DNA of 64,000 nt from Chloroflexota bacterium (lineage in GTDB: Bacteria; Chloroflexota; Anaerolineae; Anaerolineales; Villigracilaceae): contig JACAEM010000009.1 in the NCBI GenBank assembly GCA_013388855.1, positions 1 through 64,000 on the forward strand. Direction: 5' to 3'. Shown here in pieces: positions 27,684-36,370 of this stretch. Position 1 is the stretch's first letter. Every line of letters starts with the position of its first letter. The notes under the pieces are model-generated. The model ran no database searches and was not told where the DNA came from. It saw only the letters and a list, made by a program, of their open reading frames with translations. The position numbers and the translations under genes were made by a program.

Positions 27684-30638
27684 ATGGCTGATATTCAGTG
27701 CCCCAGCTGCGGAAAGAATAACCCGGGTTTCCTGGATGTCTGTCAGTTTTGTCAGACGCCATTGACCCCTGATTCAATGGTGCATATCGGCGACAAGCCG
27801 ACAAAGAAGAACACCAGCGAACTGGAACCCATCCTGCCTGAATGGTTGCGGGATGTCCGTCAGCAAGCGCGGGAATCCATGGAGGAGGGCGAGCTTCCAC
27901 CGTCTGCGACCCAGCCCCGGGTCCAGAAAAATGAAGCGCCTGACTTGTTGGCGGGACTTGCCTCCCAGAAGGGGGATGATGAGGAGGATATCCCCGATTG
28001 GCTGAAGAGCATCAACCCGGTTACCAAACCAAAAGAATCCGAACCATCCACCCCCGCGCCTGCCAATGACTTTTTTGCGCAGTTCAGCGAAAGCAAAGCA
28101 CCGCCCGCGCCATCTCAATCGAAAGCGGAAGAACCTGAAGAGGAGATTCCTTCGTGGATGAGCGGACTCTCGCAACCGCAAGAGCCCGCTGAAAAAGACG
28201 AGTTGTCGGAATGGTTCACACACACCTCTGAAGAGACAGGCAGACCCGCTCCGGCAGAGCCATCTGCCCCGGCTGAAGAAAAAGAAGACCTGAGCTGGCT
28301 TCGCGAACTGGAAGCCTCTGCCAAAAAAAGTGAAGAACTGTCTGCTCCAAAGCAGGATGCGGGCTGGGATTTTGGTACACCTCCCGCGTCGTTTGAGCCA
28401 TCCACTTCGCAGGATGACTTGAATTGGCTGAACACTCTTGGCGGTTCCTCCGAGTCGGCACCGCCTCAGGCACAGGAAGATCTCGGTTGGCTCAAGGACT
28501 TCGAAAAATCGGCGGAACAACCTGTTGCACCCTCGTCCGCTCCCGAAGAAAATCTTGACTGGTTGAATGCATTGGGTGGCGCTGCTGAACCTGCACAACC
28601 CTCCCCAGAGTCCCCGGAGAAAAATGATTTGCGCTGGCTGGATACCCTTGGCGGCGCAGTCGAGCCAGCACAACCGACCCCTTCGGCGCCTCCCGCGAAG
28701 GGGGGAACCGGGGATTTGAGCTGGCTCGACGCGCTCAGTGAAACTGCGGAACCGGTCCAGCCTGCTTCGGCCACGCCTGCCGCTCAGGATGATGCTCAAC
28801 CCGCCCAACCTGAACCCGTCCAACCCTCCGCGTCAAACGAATTGGACTGGCTAAAGGAATTTGCCGCGTCGACGTCAGCCGAATCGACCCCGTCCGAGCC
28901 TGAGCAGGCGGTCTCCTCGTCGGGCGACCTGGATTGGCTGGGTTCGCTCGGCGCATCACAAGGATCGCAGCCTGAAGCGGCGGAACCCTCCCCGCAACAG
29001 GATGACCTAAGTTGGTTGAACGATCTGGCAGCAACCTCCGCGCCTCCATCGCCTTCGTATGCGAAACCCTTTGGAACGACGGACGAACTCACACCGCCGC
29101 CCCCACCTCAGGACGAACAGGGCGTCCCCCACGTTTCACCGTTCGTGCCGCGCCGCACCGCTCCGTTAGGCGAAACAAACGCCGATGACACCATGCCCGA
29201 TTGGCTCAAAAGCGCCACGGAGGAGAAGCCTATCCTGCCGCTTGGCGCCAGCGCGCTGGAACAAATTCGCGAGACCTCGCACAAGCCGGCGGACGAAAGC
29301 ACGCCTCCTTCCGCCCTTGGACCTGCTCCCGATGACTGGGGCGTTTTCTCCGCTCCGGCGGAATCCCCGGCGCTGACCAACCAGGATGTGGACTCGCTCT
29401 TCTCAATGGAAATGCCGGATTGGCTCTCGAAGTCCCAGCCAGAAATGAGTGAGACGCCCGGACAAAAAGTCGAAATCGTATCCTCGGACGGGTCTCTTGC
29501 CCCAGTCGAATTGCCTTCATGGGTGCAGGCAATGCGTCCCGTCGAAGCGGTGTTGGCGGAAACCGGCGTATCCGGTACAGAGACACAACCCGTTGAAAAG
29601 GAAGGTCCGCTGGCAGGACTGCGCGGGGTGATTCCCTTTGCTCCCATCGGTTCTTCACGCAGACCAAAGGCATTTTCCCTCAAATTGCAGGCTACAGACG
29701 AACAACAGGCAGGAGCGGCCCTCTTGGATCAGATCCTTGCCGGCGAGACCCAGCCGCGTCCGGTTGCCCCGGCTTCCGCGTTTACTTCCCAAAATGTTCT
29801 GCGTTGGTCCATTGCCGGACTACTTTGGGTGATATTGGGAGCGATCCTTTTCCTGCGTTCGCAATGGATGCCGGTATCCCCCTTCCTGCCGCCCGCGGTG
29901 AGCGCCGTGTCCGAAGCGGTGACCTCCCTTCCGGAGCGTTCCCCGGTGCTTGTGGTCATCGATTACGAACCGTCGCTGGCTGGTGAGATGGAAGCGGTAA
30001 GCGGCCCCTTGCTGGATCAACTGGTACTGGCGAAGGCGCCGCGTCTGGCGTTCCTTTCCACATCGCCGACCAGTTCCGCGTTGGTCGAGCGGCTGCTCGC
30101 CCGTGCGAACATCAACAAATCGCTCGCCGATGGCGGACTTGATTATGTTGCGGGACAAAACTATTCCAATCTGGGTTACCTGCCCGGCGGTTCAACCGGC
30201 ATACTCGGATTTGTCTCGCAGCCTGAAAAATTCATCCCCTCGGAGGCGCTTCAAGTTACGAAATTCTCCGAGTATGCCGCGGTAATCCTCCTGACCGACA
30301 ATGCCGACTCCGGGCGCTCCTGGGTCGAACAACTGGATACCGCGAAGCAGGCTGACCCGGCCTTGGCAGCCCAGACTCTTGTCCTCGTGACAAGCGCCCA
30401 GGCGGGACCGTTGCTCCAGCCGTATGTCGATTCGGGGCAGGCCGCCGGTATGATCAACGGGCTTGTGGATGGGGCGCGGTATGAATATGTCAACGGCAGC
30501 CGACCGGGGACAGCCCGTACCTACTGGGACGCCTTCAGCGTGGGCATTTTCCTGGCAATTACCTTGATTGTGCTGGGCGGCGTCTGGAGCCTCATGACCG
30601 GCATCCGGGCGCGACGCGTGAACAGTGGACAGGAATAG
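27684..30638 (+). CDS. Zinc-ribbon protein with about 16 W-L linear motifs and C-terminal membrane anchor
   Basis: The 984-residue protein starts with a zinc ribbon (CPSCGKNN...CQFCQTPL). Residues 45-640 are a disordered Pro/Ala/Glu/Ser region carrying a repeated short motif: LSWLRELEAS, LNWLNTLGGS, LGWLKDFEKS, LDWLNALGGA, LRWLDTLGGA, LSWLDALSE, LDWLKEFAAS, LDWLGSLGAS, LSWLNDLAAT and variants such as PDWLKS and PSWMSG. Each is acidic before the Trp and separated by 25-45 residues. The C-terminal third has a membrane helix (about 710-727), an extracytoplasmic domain, and a second helix near the end (IFLAITLIVLGGVWSLM). The motifs look like multivalent docking sites for another cytoplasmic protein, possibly the MutL-like product. 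This is inference. Confidence 0.85.
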   Translation: MADIQCPSCGKNNPGFLDVCQFCQTPLTPDSMVHIGDKPTKKNTSELEPILPEWLRDVRQQARESMEEGELPPSATQPRVQKNEAPDLLAGLASQKGDDEEDIPDWLKSINPVTKPKESEPSTPAPANDFFAQFSESKAPPAPSQSKAEEPEEEIPSWMSGLSQPQEPAEKDELSEWFTHTSEETGRPAPAEPSAPAEEKEDLSWLRELEASAKKSEELSAPKQDAGWDFGTPPASFEPSTSQDDLNWLNTLGGSSESAPPQAQEDLGWLKDFEKSAEQPVAPSSAPEENLDWLNALGGAAEPAQPSPESPEKNDLRWLDTLGGAVEPAQPTPSAPPAKGGTGDLSWLDALSETAEPVQPASATPAAQDDAQPAQPEPVQPSASNELDWLKEFAASTSAESTPSEPEQAVSSSGDLDWLGSLGASQGSQPEAAEPSPQQDDLSWLNDLAATSAPPSPSYAKPFGTTDELTPPPPPQDEQGVPHVSPFVPRRTAPLGETNADDTMPDWLKSATEEKPILPLGASALEQIRETSHKPADESTPPSALGPAPDDWGVFSAPAESPALTNQDVDSLFSMEMPDWLSKSQPEMSETPGQKVEIVSSDGSLAPVELPSWVQAMRPVEAVLAETGVSGTETQPVEKEGPLAGLRGVIPFAPIGSSRRPKAFSLKLQATDEQQAGAALLDQILAGETQPRPVAPASAFTSQNVLRWSIAGLLWVILGAILFLRSQWMPVSPFLPPAVSAVSEAVTSLPERSPVLVVIDYEPSLAGEMEAVSGPLLDQLVLAKAPRLAFLSTSPTSSALVERLLARANINKSLADGGLDYVAGQNYSNLGYLPGGSTGILGFVSQPEKFIPSEALQVTKFSEYAAVILLTDNADSGRSWVEQLDTAKQADPALAAQTLVLVTSAQAGPLLQPYVDSGQAAGMINGLVDGARYEYVNGSRPGTARTYWDAFSVGIFLAITLIVLGGVWSLMTGIRARRVNSGQE

Positions 30639-30643
30639 CACCC

Positions 30644-31312
30644 ATGAACATCGAACTCATCTCCGCCATTGTGGGGTTCACCCTGACGCTGTTGGTCTTC
30701 AGTTATCTTTTTGGAGATAACCCCCTTTTCCGCTTTGCCGTGTACCTGTTTATCGGCGTTTCCTCCGGTTATGCCGCGGCGGTCATCTGGCATTACGTGT
30801 TGATGCCCAAACTGATCACGCCGTTGATGAACGACCCGAACCGAAACATATTGTTGATCGTTCCGCTCGTGCTTTCCTTTTCTCTGCTTGCGAAGTTGCT
30901 CCCGCGTATTTCGTGGCTCGGCGCATTTGCCATGGCGATTCTTGTGGGGGTGGGAGCCGCAGCAGCTGTCGGCGGGGCGCTGCTCGGGACGTTGATTCCC
31001 CAGGCTCAGGCTTCGATTGATGCGTTTGGGCTGGGCGGCGCGTCGAATCCGTTCGCGAAATTAGGCGAGGCGGTCGTCATGCTTGCCGGGACGGTTCTGA
31101 CGCTGGCGGCTTTCCATTTCGGCGCAAAACGCGCCCCAGACGGGACTCCCAAACGGAATGTCCTCGTCGAATGGGTGGCGTGGTTCGGGCGACTCTTCAT
31201 TGCCATCACTTTTGGCGTGTTATTCGCCGGCGTGTATCTGGCGGCGCTGGTCGCCATGATCGAGCGGCTGGGCTCCATCATTCAATTCATCTTGCAACTC
31301 ATTGGGTCCTAA
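30644..31312 (+). CDS. Hypothetical membrane protein of MutL operon
   Basis: The 222-residue protein is polytopic, with about six helices (residues 5-22, 28-55, 65-82, 90-115, 145-162, 185-215). The Gly/Ala-rich helix AFAMAILVGVGAAAAVGGALLGTLI suggests tight packing. I do not recognise the family. A short soluble hairpin (GAKRAPDGTPKRN) lies before the last helices. It is separated from the zinc-ribbon gene by five bases and from the MutL gene by three. Confidence 0.78.
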   Translation: MNIELISAIVGFTLTLLVFSYLFGDNPLFRFAVYLFIGVSSGYAAAVIWHYVLMPKLITPLMNDPNRNILLIVPLVLSFSLLAKLLPRISWLGAFAMAILVGVGAAAAVGGALLGTLIPQAQASIDAFGLGGASNPFAKLGEAVVMLAGTVLTLAAFHFGAKRAPDGTPKRNVLVEWVAWFGRLFIAITFGVLFAGVYLAALVAMIERLGSIIQFILQLIGS

Positions 31313-31315
31313 CAT

Positions 31316-33070
31316 ATGCCTGCATCGCTTGTTCAAACCGAATCCATCCTTGCCATCGATGTCGGCGCGGCGGTGACGCGCGCGGTGCTGTTCGACGTGG
31401 TCGAGGGTGTATATCGTTTTGTCGCGGCAGGACAGGCTCCCACCACCGCGGAGGCGCCGTTCAGGGATATTGGGATCGGCGTGCGCGAAGCCATCACCGC
31501 TTTGCAGAACGTCATCGGTGCACGCTTCCTCACACCGGATAACAACCTGATCTCGCCTGCCCAGGCGGATGGTTCCGGGGTGGATGCGGTTGTGGCGACG
31601 ATTTCGGCGGGTCCTGCGGTGAAGACGGTGGTAGTGGGGCTGCTATCGGAAGTTTCGGTGCAGAGCGCCCGCCGTCTGGCGGAAACAACGTACAGCCGCG
31701 TTGTCGAGACGCTTGACCTCTCCGACCACCGCAAGCCGGAACAGCAGTTGGACAGTATTGTCCGTTCCCGCCCGGATCTGGTTCTGCTGGCGGGCGGCAC
31801 AGATGGCGGCGCGTCACGTTCGATCCAGAAAATGCTGGATGCGGTGGGGCTTGCCTGTTACCTGATGCCGATGGAAAAACGCCCGATGATTCTGTATGCA
31901 GGCAATCAGAAACTGGCTGGCGAAGTACAGGAATTACTCGGCGGTCATGCCGGGAAATTGCAGATCAGCCCCAATATCCGTCCATCGCTGGAGACGGAAG
32001 ACCTCGCCCCGGCAAGCCATGAACTGGCTTCGCTTGTGATGCGGCTGCGTGAACGGCAGATCCGAGGTGTGGATGAACTCAACACTTGGTCTGCCGGGAA
32101 TATTCTGCCGACCGCGTACGCGCAGGGGCGGATGATCCGCTTTCTGAGCAAATTATACGAATCGACGCGTGGGTTGTTGAGTGTCAACATTGGCGCCTCA
32201 GCAACGACGGTTGCGGCAGGTTTCGCAGGCGATTTGACTTTGGGGGTCTATCCACAGTTCGGCCTGGGAGAAAGCCTGACCGGGCTCTTGCAACATACCG
32301 ACCTGGACGGCATCCTGCGCTGGTTGCAACTCGACATCGCCCCGAATACCGTGCGCGAATATTTATTCCAAAAATCATTCTATCCATCCTCCATCCCTGC
32401 CACCCGGGATGAACATGCCATCATGCAAGCGATTGCCCGTCAAGCTTTGTATCTTGCCGTGCGCTCTGCTCAAAGGAATTTCCCCGCGAATGGACATTCG
32501 GTGCGAACGGAGCTGATGCCGCCGCTCGATTTGATCCTGGCGGGTGGAGGCGCGGTGAGTGAGGGCGCGTCGCTGGGGCAAAGCCTGTTACTCTTGCTCG
32601 ATGCGATTCAGCCTGTCGGCATCACGCCGCTCCTGCTCGACCAGAATAATCTTCTGCCCTCGCTGGGTGTCGCCGCGACACGCAACAGTTTCCTGCCAGT
32701 GCAGGTGATCGAATCCGGCGCATTCATCGGGTTGGGGACGGTCATCTCGGTGAGCGCTACGGCGGAATATGGCGAGCAGGTCCTGCGCGTCAAGCTGGCG
32801 TATGGCGATGGAACCGAGGCGCGGGCGGATGTCAAATTCGGCGGGTTGGAACTCCTGCCCCTGCCCAGCGGGCAGACAGCCAAACTAAGTCTGCAGCCGC
32901 TTCGGCGCGCGGATGCAGGGTTGGGTCCGGGAAGAAGCGGCTCGGTCACGGTGACGGGCGGCGCGATGGGTGTCGTCATCGACGCGCGCGGACGCCCATT
33001 ATATCTTCCGGCTGATCCCGTGCGGCGGCGCGAACTTATGAAGAAGTGGCATCATACGGTGGGAGGATAG
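31316..33070 (+). CDS. MutL/GlmL-like ASKHA-fold protein
   Basis: The 584-residue protein matches the glutamate mutase MutL (GlmL) family, actin/Hsp70-fold ATPases first seen beside glutamate mutase. Supporting motifs are the phosphate-1 loop AIDVGAAVTRAVLFD, LLAGGTDGGASRSIQ, a second phosphate-like loop VNIGASATTVAAGFAG and the adenosine-type LILAGGGAVSEGASLG. Glutamate mutase subunits (MutS, MutE) are absent from this operon, which instead encodes membrane proteins. So its role here is probably not mutase reactivation. It could be the energising or switching subunit of a membrane assembly. The start at 31316 follows the previous stop by three bases. Confidence 0.88.
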   Translation: MPASLVQTESILAIDVGAAVTRAVLFDVVEGVYRFVAAGQAPTTAEAPFRDIGIGVREAITALQNVIGARFLTPDNNLISPAQADGSGVDAVVATISAGPAVKTVVVGLLSEVSVQSARRLAETTYSRVVETLDLSDHRKPEQQLDSIVRSRPDLVLLAGGTDGGASRSIQKMLDAVGLACYLMPMEKRPMILYAGNQKLAGEVQELLGGHAGKLQISPNIRPSLETEDLAPASHELASLVMRLRERQIRGVDELNTWSAGNILPTAYAQGRMIRFLSKLYESTRGLLSVNIGASATTVAAGFAGDLTLGVYPQFGLGESLTGLLQHTDLDGILRWLQLDIAPNTVREYLFQKSFYPSSIPATRDEHAIMQAIARQALYLAVRSAQRNFPANGHSVRTELMPPLDLILAGGGAVSEGASLGQSLLLLLDAIQPVGITPLLLDQNNLLPSLGVAATRNSFLPVQVIESGAFIGLGTVISVSATAEYGEQVLRVKLAYGDGTEARADVKFGGLELLPLPSGQTAKLSLQPLRRADAGLGPGRSGSVTVTGGAMGVVIDARGRPLYLPADPVRRRELMKKWHHTVGG

Positions 33071-33071
33071 G

Positions 33072-34127
33072 ATGCTGGCTCCAGTGCTCCACGTTTTACC
33101 CATGACGGCGATCGTACGTGAACGCTCCCTGCCCGTTGCCGGGAGGGTGACCGCACACATGAATCAGCGCGTCAACCCGACGGATGTGATCGCGGAGGCA
33201 AGTTTCGCGCGTGAGCATGTCCTGCTGGATGTGGCGCGTACCTTCGGCGTTTCAACGACCGTCGCGGACAAGTTGGTCAAAGTAAAGGAAGGCGATCGGC
33301 TGGCACAGGGCGCGCTGGTCGCGGAGAGCGGCGGCTTCCTGTCGCGTTCGATCCGCGCGCCGCGCCCGGGACGCGTGATGGTGATTGGCGGCGGACAGGT
33401 GTTGATGGAAGTCGGCGATGCGAAGATCGAACTGCGCGCCGGTTTACCCGGCACTGTGGTTCAGGTTCTGCCGGAACGCGGTGTGGTCATCCGCACAGTG
33501 GGGGCGCTGGTGCAGGGTGTGTGGGGGAACGGGCGCATCGACAGCGGCTTGATGCGGGTCTTGCTCGAAAAACCGGACGATGTGCTGATGGCAGACCGCC
33601 TCGATGTGAGCCTGCGCGGCTCGGTCATTCTCGGCGGGCATGTGCGTGACGCCGAAACGCTGCGCGTCGCGGCAGAACTGCCAATCCGCGGCTTGATCGT
33701 GTCGAGCATGGTCTCGCCGTTGATCCAGACCGCCTACCAGATGCGTTACCCGATCCTGGTGCTGGACGGATTTGGCGGAATGCCGATGAACTCCGCCGCA
33801 TTCAAGTTGCTGACCACCAACAAGGAGCGTGAAGTCACGGTGAACGCGGAACACTTCGACCGGTACAGCGGGAACAGGCCTGAGGTGATCATCCCGTTGC
33901 CTTTCACAAACGAACCCGATGAGCCGGAACCCTACGAGACCTTTGCCGTCGGGTTGACGGTGCGGATGCGCCGGCCTCCCTTCGCTGGAATGATCGGTAC
34001 GATCTCGAACCTGCCTGCGGGTCTCAGCCTGTTGCAGAGCGGTCTGCGCGCCCCCGCTGCGGAAGTAAAACTGGAAAATGGCGAGACCGTTACCGTGCCT
34101 TTGGTAAATCTGGAAGTTGTGGGATAA
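33072..34127 (+). CDS. Hypothetical beta-rich protein after MutL
   Basis: The 351-residue protein is mainly beta. Residues 20-140 look like two barrel or hammerhead units (RVTAHMNQRVNPTDVIAEA, VKEGDRLAQGALVAESGG, IRAPRPGRVMVIGGGQV) reminiscent of biotinyl-lipoyl or KOW/SLBB-like folds. Motifs VLPERGVVIRTVGALVQGVWG and ADRLDVSLRGSVILGGHV follow. The C-terminal region GMIGTISNLPAGLSLLQSG recalls small SH3-like barrels. No signal peptide or membrane helix is present. I do not recognise the family. It starts one base after the MutL stop with GGAGG overlapping the MutL end, so it should be made with MutL and may bind it. Confidence 0.78.
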   Translation: MLAPVLHVLPMTAIVRERSLPVAGRVTAHMNQRVNPTDVIAEASFAREHVLLDVARTFGVSTTVADKLVKVKEGDRLAQGALVAESGGFLSRSIRAPRPGRVMVIGGGQVLMEVGDAKIELRAGLPGTVVQVLPERGVVIRTVGALVQGVWGNGRIDSGLMRVLLEKPDDVLMADRLDVSLRGSVILGGHVRDAETLRVAAELPIRGLIVSSMVSPLIQTAYQMRYPILVLDGFGGMPMNSAAFKLLTTNKEREVTVNAEHFDRYSGNRPEVIIPLPFTNEPDEPEPYETFAVGLTVRMRRPPFAGMIGTISNLPAGLSLLQSGLRAPAAEVKLENGETVTVPLVNLEVVG

Positions 34128-34164
34128 TATACTTCGTTAATCGCGACACAGAGGAGAGTGGATC

Positions 34165-34704
34165 ATGACGACAACATACGACGACGATACTGCCTTTGAT
34201 GACGGCGCTCCGCCCGAGGAATCCAACAACCGCACATTCCTGCTCATCGCGGGCGGTCTGGGTCTTCTGGTATTGATCGCTCTGTGTGTGCTGGTGGGAT
34301 ATTTCTTCCTCATGAACAACAACAACCAACAAGCGACGCAAACCGCCATTGCACAACAAACCCAGCAACAAGCCACCATCGCAGCAGGACTCACGAAAAA
34401 CGCGGCAGATCAGGCGCTCACCCAAACGGCGGCGGTGACGAATACGCTTCCGCCCACGAACACCCCGGTCATTGCTGAAGCAACTGCCACCCTCACCGAG
34501 ACCCCGAATCCCGCCACGGCAACCGTCGGCGCGGCCTTCACGCAAATTGCCGTTTCCACGCAGACGGTCATCGCCACCTCCACGGCGCTGCCCAATACCG
34601 GTTTTGTGGATGAATATGGCGCACCCGGCTTGATCATCGCGGCATTGGCCCTTGTGATCGTGATCTTCCTCGTGAGAAGGCTGCGCGCGGCTCCAGTGAG
34701 ATAA
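34165..34704 (+). CDS. Membrane/surface protein with LPxTG-like C-terminus
   Basis: The 179-residue protein has an acidic N-terminus, a membrane helix (about residues 29-50), a Gln/Thr/Ala-rich region (NNNNQQATQTAIAQQTQQ) and a Thr/Pro-rich stalk. The end is LPNTG, then a hydrophobic helix LIIAALALVIVIFLV and a basic tail RRLRAA, which is the layout of a sortase sorting signal. The presence of an internal membrane helix at the N-terminus instead of a cleavable signal is odd. GAGGAG lies before the ATG. It follows the MutL operon by 37 bases and ends in a strong terminator. Confidence 0.8.
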   Translation: MTTTYDDDTAFDDGAPPEESNNRTFLLIAGGLGLLVLIALCVLVGYFFLMNNNNQQATQTAIAQQTQQQATIAAGLTKNAADQALTQTAAVTNTLPPTNTPVIAEATATLTETPNPATATVGAAFTQIAVSTQTVIATSTALPNTGFVDEYGAPGLIIAALALVIVIFLVRRLRAAPVR

Positions 34705-34716
34705 GGTTTAAACATT

Positions 34717-34755
34717 AAGACCCTAAAGGCTTTCAAAACCTTTAGGGTCTTTTTT
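34717..34755 (+). terminator. Rho-independent terminator
   Basis: GACCCTAAAGG and CCTTTAGGGTC form an 11-bp stem with an eight-base loop and are followed by TTTTTT. It ends the transcript of the LPxTG-like gene and probably the MutL operon. Confidence 0.92.
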
Positions 34756-34768
34756 GTTTGTAGAATCT

Positions 34769-36232
34769 TTACACCACGCTTTTTGCCACCTGCTCGCCGT
34801 AGCCCAACAGCGCTTTAACCATCTCATGCGTACGACCTTCAGCATAGACTCGCAGAACGGGCTCCGTGCCGGAAGGGCGGATGAGCAGCCACGAATCATC
34901 GGACATGATGTACTTGATGCCGTCGCGTTGGCTGATTTCGGACACCTTCTCGCCTCCGATCTCAGCCGGCGCCTGCTTCGTGAGAAATTCCGTCATCTCC
35001 GCCTTGGCAACGGGGCGGCTCAGACGCAGGTCCGTGCGTTCGTAGTAGGCAGGACCGACATCTGCCAGCAACTCATCCACCAATCCTTGGAGCGTCTTGC
35101 CTGACGCGGCGATCATCTCCACAAGCAGCAAACCCATGATGGGACCGTCCCCTTCGGGGATGTGCCCCTTGAACGAGATGCCGCCGGATTCTTCACCGCC
35201 AATCAGCACATCTTCCGTCATCATGTAATCAGCGATGTGATTGAAACCGACCGGGGTTTCGTGCAATGTCAGACCATAGCGTTTTGCCAGCCGATCGATC
35301 ATGCGCGTCGTTGAGACCGTCCGCACGACCGAGCCGGTCAGACCGCGTTTTTCCACGAGATATTTCAGCGAGAGCGCCATGATTTTGTGCGGATCGACGA
35401 ACATGCCACGCTCATCCATGGCGCCGATGCGGTCCGCGTCGCCGTCGGTGACCACGCCAAAGTTCCCGATCCCTGAACTGACCGCCGAGGCCAGCGCGCC
35501 GAGATATTTGGCAATCGGCTCCGGGTGGATCGCGCCAAAGCCGGGGTTCATCTCGCCGCGGATTTCGGCGATCTCGCAACCGGTACCCTGCAAAAAGGAC
35601 TTGATCACACCGCGTCCCGAACCGTACATCGCGTCCACGACGAAGCGCTGTGGATTATCGGCGATGATATCGGTGTTGATGAGCGTCCGCAAATGATCGA
35701 AGTAGGCAGGCAGGGGGTTGAATTTCTGGATCAACCCCGCCTCACGCGCCTTCCTGAAATCCATCAGGTTGGGGCCGCGCGCCTGTTCCTCGTTGTCATT
35801 GATATACACTTCCACGCGGCGGCATTGTTCGGGCAGGGCGGAACCGCCGAATGCCCCCTTGAGTTTGACGCCGTTGTAGCGCGGCGCGTTGTGCGAGGCA
35901 GTAATCATCACACCTGCGATGGCATGTTGGTGTTTGACGGCGTAGGAGACGGCAGGAGTGGGCGCATCCGCCTGGGCAAGCAGGACGGTGAATCCGTTGG
36001 CGGCAAGGACACGCGCCACCTCCCCGGCATAGCGATCCGAGAGGAAACGCGTGTCGAATCCGACCACGATCTTTTTCGGATCGGGAGCCAGTTCGCCAAG
36101 CGCGGCTGCCTTGTCCCAGTGTTCCGACGCGACTGCATCAGCGATGGCTTGTGCCACCATGCGCAGATTGCTGAACGTGAACGTATCCGAGATGACGGCT
36201 CTCCAGCCGTCGGTTCCAAAGTGAATGGGCAT
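34769..36232 (-). CDS. Phosphoglucomutase/phosphomannomutase family protein
   Basis: The 487-residue enzyme has the four-domain alpha-D-phosphohexomutase pattern: N-terminal FGTDGWRAVIS, the phosphoserine loop TASHNAPRYNG, metal-binding DGDADRIGAMD, sugar-binding GGEESGGIS and phosphate-binding RPSGTEPVLRVYAEG. It interconverts hexose 1- and 6-phosphates. Substrate choice among glucose, mannose and glucosamine cannot be set from sequence alone. The gene converges with the LPxTG gene at the terminator. Confidence 0.94.
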   Translation of the reverse strand: MPIHFGTDGWRAVISDTFTFSNLRMVAQAIADAVASEHWDKAAALGELAPDPKKIVVGFDTRFLSDRYAGEVARVLAANGFTVLLAQADAPTPAVSYAVKHQHAIAGVMITASHNAPRYNGVKLKGAFGGSALPEQCRRVEVYINDNEEQARGPNLMDFRKAREAGLIQKFNPLPAYFDHLRTLINTDIIADNPQRFVVDAMYGSGRGVIKSFLQGTGCEIAEIRGEMNPGFGAIHPEPIAKYLGALASAVSSGIGNFGVVTDGDADRIGAMDERGMFVDPHKIMALSLKYLVEKRGLTGSVVRTVSTTRMIDRLAKRYGLTLHETPVGFNHIADYMMTEDVLIGGEESGGISFKGHIPEGDGPIMGLLLVEMIAASGKTLQGLVDELLADVGPAYYERTDLRLSRPVAKAEMTEFLTKQAPAEIGGEKVSEISQRDGIKYIMSDDSWLLIRPSGTEPVLRVYAEGRTHEMVKALLGYGEQVAKSVV

Positions 36233-36250
36233 GTTTTCTCCAAATCAAGA

Positions 36251-36313
36251 TGATGTCTTTGCGAGCGACTCTTTCAACAGGCTCAGGGCAACCTCCGGGA
36301 GCGAAGCAATCTC
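36251..36313. repeat. Dispersed repeat A, partial copy
   Basis: TGATGTCTTTGCGAGCGA and GAGCGAAGCAATCTC match the ends of the repeat family at 691-745 and 60168-60306. It lies between the phosphohexomutase and DUF389 genes. Confidence 0.5.
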
Positions 36314-36370
36314 TCGTTGGCAAAAGACTGTTTCAGGCGAAACTCATCGCCGCTTGTGCCGATGTGTTGT

